From positions 1 to 8,554 of the forward strand of contig JAEMPZ010000100.1 in NCBI GenBank assembly GCA_022759065.1: a DNA stretch of 8,554 nucleotides, given 5' to 3'. Every line of letters starts with the position of its first letter. Within the stretch, counting starts at the first letter, position 1. The stretch comes from Acidobacteriota bacterium. GTDB lineage: Bacteria; Acidobacteriota; UBA4820; DSQY01. Positions 7,254 to 8,554 of the stretch are shown here, in pieces. The notes below the pieces were generated by a model that had not been told where the DNA came from, searched no databases, and saw nothing but the letters and a program-made list of their open reading frames with translations. The position numbers and the translations under genes were made by a program.

Positions 7254-7275
7254 TTTGGTCCACTTTACTCCACAA
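7249..7275 (-). promoter_or_regulatory. MraZ operator: three GTGGA boxes at 10-bp spacing
   Basis: Reading the minus strand, TTGTGGA (7275-7269), AAAGTGGA (7266-7259) and AAAGTGGA (7256-7249) share GTGGA cores at exactly one helical turn. Studied MraZ proteins bind short tandem GTGG-type repeats at about this spacing between the promoter and mraZ. The first box covers the predicted transcription start near 7273, a geometry that suits repression by a MraZ ring. A further TTGTGGG at 7220-7214 is out of phase and is probably not part of the array. Confidence 0.8.
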
Positions 7276-7279
7276 GGGA

Positions 7280-7308
7280 ATAATAGATACTTAAAATGGG
7301 CTTGTCAA
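7280..7308 (-). promoter_or_regulatory. Sigma70 promoter of the mraZ/dcw operon
   Basis: On the minus strand TTGACA (7308-7303), a 17-bp spacer (7302-7286) and TATTAT (7285-7280) give a perfect -35, optimal spacing and a 5/6 -10. A start at the G at 7273 would leave a leader of about 76 nt before mraZ. It stands back to back with the tRNA promoter, with 7 bp between the -35 hexamers. Confidence 0.85.
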
Positions 7309-7321
7309 GTCCCCCTTGACA
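7303..7321. repeat. Inverted repeat containing both -35 boxes
   Basis: TGTCAAG (7303-7309), TCCCC (7310-7314) and CTTGACA (7315-7321) form a perfect 7-bp inverted repeat. It is most simply explained as two opposed TTGACA hexamers that also share the flanking C. It could additionally serve as a dyad for a regulator, but nothing else points to one. Confidence 0.7.
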
Positions 7322-7344
7322 CGGCGGAGTATTAACCATACAAT
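7316..7344 (+). promoter_or_regulatory. Sigma70 promoter of the initiator tRNA gene
   Basis: TTGACA (7316-7321), a 17-bp spacer (7322-7338) and TACAAT (7339-7344) make a strong promoter. Transcription should begin around 7351-7354, leaving almost no 5' leader before the mature tRNA end at 7355. The GC-rich GGCC just after the -10 resembles the discriminators of stringently controlled stable-RNA promoters in proteobacteria; that regulatory reading is inference. Confidence 0.85.
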
Positions 7345-7354
7345 GGCCTCTTGG

Positions 7355-7431
7355 CGCGGGGTGGAGCAGTCCGGTAGCTCGCTGGGCTCATAACCCAGAG
7401 GTCGCAGGTTCAAATCCTTCCCCCGCCACCA
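7355..7431 (+). tRNA. Initiator tRNA-fMet, anticodon CAT, CCA encoded
   Basis: A 77-nt cloverleaf with acceptor CGCGGGG/CCCCGCC, D arm GAGC-AGTCCGGTA-GCTC, anticodon arm CTGGG-CTCATAA-CCCAG (anticodon 7389-7391), variable AGGTC, T arm GCAGG-TTCAAAT-CCTTC, then A73 and CCA. Three features mark it as the initiator that starts translation with formyl-methionine. Position 1-72 is a C-C mismatch (formylase and EF-Tu discrimination), three G-C pairs (GGG/CCC) close the anticodon stem (P-site entry), and A11-U24 is present in the D stem. One oddity is a C50-U64 mismatch in the T stem (7405 with 7419). It has its own promoter at 7316-7344 and is divergent from the dcw operon. Confidence 0.96.
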
Positions 7432-7436
7432 ACTCG

Positions 7437-7458
7437 AGACCCGGCCGCGGCCGGGTCT
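7437..7458 (+). terminator. Perfect 22-bp palindrome after the tRNA, possible terminator
   Basis: The 22 bases are a perfect palindrome, AGACCCGGCC then GCGGCCGGGTCT, so the RNA would form a very stable GC hairpin starting 6 nt after the tRNA CCA end. Downstream there is no clean T run, only TTGTGGTTTG, so intrinsic termination would be partial. It may protect or help process the tRNA 3' end, or reduce read-through into the hydrolase gene. Confidence 0.45.
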
Positions 7459-7477
7459 TGTGGTTTGAGGCCCACCC

Positions 7478-7484
7478 AAGGAGG
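7478..7484 (+). promoter_or_regulatory. Shine-Dalgarno of the hydrolase gene (AAGGAGG)
   Basis: AAGGAGG, 5 nt before the TTG at 7490, is an unusually complete ribosome-binding site and is the reason for choosing a TTG start. The 58-nt gap after the tRNA shows no convincing separate promoter, so expression may depend on read-through from the tRNA promoter. Confidence 0.8.
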
Positions 7485-7489
7485 CCATA

Positions 7490-8554
7490 TTGCTGCGAAC
7501 GCTCAAGACGTTCCGGTGGCTGATGCCCGCGGCTCTTATCGCTGGCATTGGAAGTTCACCCTCCCTCTCTCAAACCACCCCCGGGTTCACCGGCGCGCGC
7601 GGCGTCGTCGTCGAAGAGCTTCCAAAGGATCAGGCCTCGCAATCGGACTTCCCCCAACAAGCGCCTCCTCCGACGATGAACGACGTCCATTCTTTCAAGA
7701 CCCGCTTTCCATCTGGCAGGGACAAAGTCGCCGTTGATGTTTTCGAGCCCGCCGAACAGGGGCGCTACCCGGCCATCGTCCTCCTGCACGGCACGCACGG
7801 GCCAAGGAGAGGCGAGTCCTATTACCTTGCCATGGCGAACGACCTTGCCCGCCACGGCTACGTGGCCTTGTTCGTGAGGTACTACGACCGGGGGCGCAAG
7901 GGACGCGGCGTCCGCTCGCAATGGGCCGAAAGCATCAAGGACGCATTGGACTTCGCCTGCACGCTGCCGGAAGTCCTGCCGGAAAGGCTCGGCCTTGTGG
8001 GCTATTCACAGGGGGCTTTCTTGTCGCTGAACTACGCCCCTTCCGATCCGCGCTTGATGGCGGTGGTGGCCTTTTACGGCGGGCTCTCGCCGGGCTTTGC
8101 GCCGCCGGCGCAGGAGAATTTTCCGCCGACGCTGCTTCTGCACGGCACCGCTGACAGGATCGTCCCCGTGCGCCGTTCACTCGAAACTTTTGACGTGCTC
8201 AGGCAAGCGGGCAAGCCGGTGGACATGATAATTTATCCGAAGGTCGGCCACGGCTTCACCCTGCACGAACGGGGCGGATGGGACGAAGTGGCCGGAGCCG
8301 ACGCTTGGTCGAGGACAATTTCTTTTCTGGACTTCCACCTGAAATATCCCGCGTGGACGCCAGAGCTGACGGCGGGCCCTCGCCCGCAGCCGGATGCCTC
8401 CGAAATACCGCCTCCCTCAGCAACCGCTTCCATATTTCCTTTCGAATCGGCGTCCCAAAAGCCACAAGCGGCCGCGCCAGCTTCAGGCGCGGCCGGCGCG
8501 GCGGGCAATGCCGCCACGGTTGATCCGGCCTCGCCGGGCGCTTTGCCGGCGACA
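7490..8554 (+). CDS. Exported dienelactone-hydrolase-family protein, Ser nucleophile (3' end outside window)
   Basis: Alpha/beta-hydrolase whose substrate cannot be told from sequence. The frame runs from TTG 7490 to the window edge, 355 residues without a stop. Residues 1-28 look like a Sec signal peptide: basic MLRTLKTFR, a hydrophobic core, then a small-residue region near SPSLSQ. Cleavage would place the enzyme in the periplasm or outside. The hydrolase domain covers about 65-285: VLLHG at 97-101 (oxyanion region), GYSQG at 171-175 with nucleophile Ser173, HGTADRIVP at 218-226 with Asp222, and GHGF with His254. Classical dienelactone hydrolases use Cys, so this is a Ser-type relative, probably an esterase or peptidase-like enzyme. 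After about residue 290 an Ala/Pro-rich low-complexity tail runs to the edge; it could be a linker to a further domain. The gene is divergent from the dcw operon and not functionally linked to it. Confidence 0.85.
   Translation, partial: MLRTLKTFRWLMPAALIAGIGSSPSLSQTTPGFTGARGVVVEELPKDQASQSDFPQQAPPPTMNDVHSFKTRFPSGRDKVAVDVFEPAEQGRYPAIVLLHGTHGPRRGESYYLAMANDLARHGYVALFVRYYDRGRKGRGVRSQWAESIKDALDFACTLPEVLPERLGLVGYSQGAFLSLNYAPSDPRLMAVVAFYGGLSPGFAPPAQENFPPTLLLHGTADRIVPVRRSLETFDVLRQAGKPVDMIIYPKVGHGFTLHERGGWDEVAGADAWSRTISFLDFHLKYPAWTPELTAGPRPQPDASEIPPPSATASIFPFESASQKPQAAAPASGAAGAAGNAATVDPASPGALPAT

Noticed and set aside
7291..7548. Minus-strand open frame of 85 codons containing DLNLRPLGYEPSELPDC
   Set aside because: This is the antisense of the initiator tRNA read as protein, a well-known false gene seen in many genome annotations. 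It also covers the tRNA promoter.
7556..7921. Minus-strand open frame of 121 codons opposite the hydrolase gene
   Set aside because: The plus strand encodes a complete catalytic triad and signal peptide; the antisense product has no recognisable features.
1..8554. CRISPR array, insertion sequence, prophage or a novel multi-gene system
   Set aside because: No spaced direct repeats, transposase, integrase or att-like duplication of the tRNA 3' end was seen. All gene space is filled by housekeeping dcw genes, one tRNA and one hydrolase.

Overview
This window holds the promoter-proximal part of a classical division and cell wall (dcw) operon on the minus strand. Divergent from it, on the plus strand, are an initiator tRNA gene and the start of a secreted alpha/beta-hydrolase gene. 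The DNA is GC-rich, with long meaningless antisense ORFs. MurE carries the DNPR signature for meso-diaminopimelate, FtsI has no PASTA domains, and CCA is encoded in the tRNA. Together these fit a Gram-negative-type, DAP-containing, GC-rich bacterium. The phylum cannot be fixed from the sequence alone.

Minus strand, in transcription order from about 7273 down to 1: mraZ (regulator), rsmH (16S rRNA methyltransferase), ftsL (divisome membrane protein), ftsI (division transpeptidase), murE and murF (peptide-adding ligases) and mraY (lipid I synthase, cut by the window edge at 274 residues). Every junction overlaps, by 4 nt (ATGA or GTGA), 10 nt or 68 nt, so the genes form one transcript and are probably translationally coupled. 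MurE, MurF and MraY carry out successive steps from UDP-MurNAc-dipeptide to lipid I. FtsI crosslinks the final product at the septum, with FtsL as a divisome partner.

Intergenic region 7198-7354: two near-consensus sigma70 promoters stand back to back with their -35 boxes 7 bp apart. One (TTGACA-17-TATTAT) fires into mraZ, the other (TTGACA-17-TACAAT) into the tRNA. At the predicted mraZ start site lie three GTGGA boxes at exact 10-bp spacing, a convincing MraZ operator. The mraZ leader can also fold into a hairpin that competes with pairing over its Shine-Dalgarno sequence.

Plus strand: tRNA-fMet(CAT) at 7355-7431, a perfect 22-bp palindrome, then a TTG-started gene with a strong Shine-Dalgarno. 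It encodes an exported serine-type dienelactone-hydrolase-like protein that runs off the window.

I see no new defence, mobile or biosynthetic system. The interest lies in the regulatory architecture: the shared divergent promoter region, the leader RNA, and an mraY ribosome-binding site buried in a hairpin at the end of murF.
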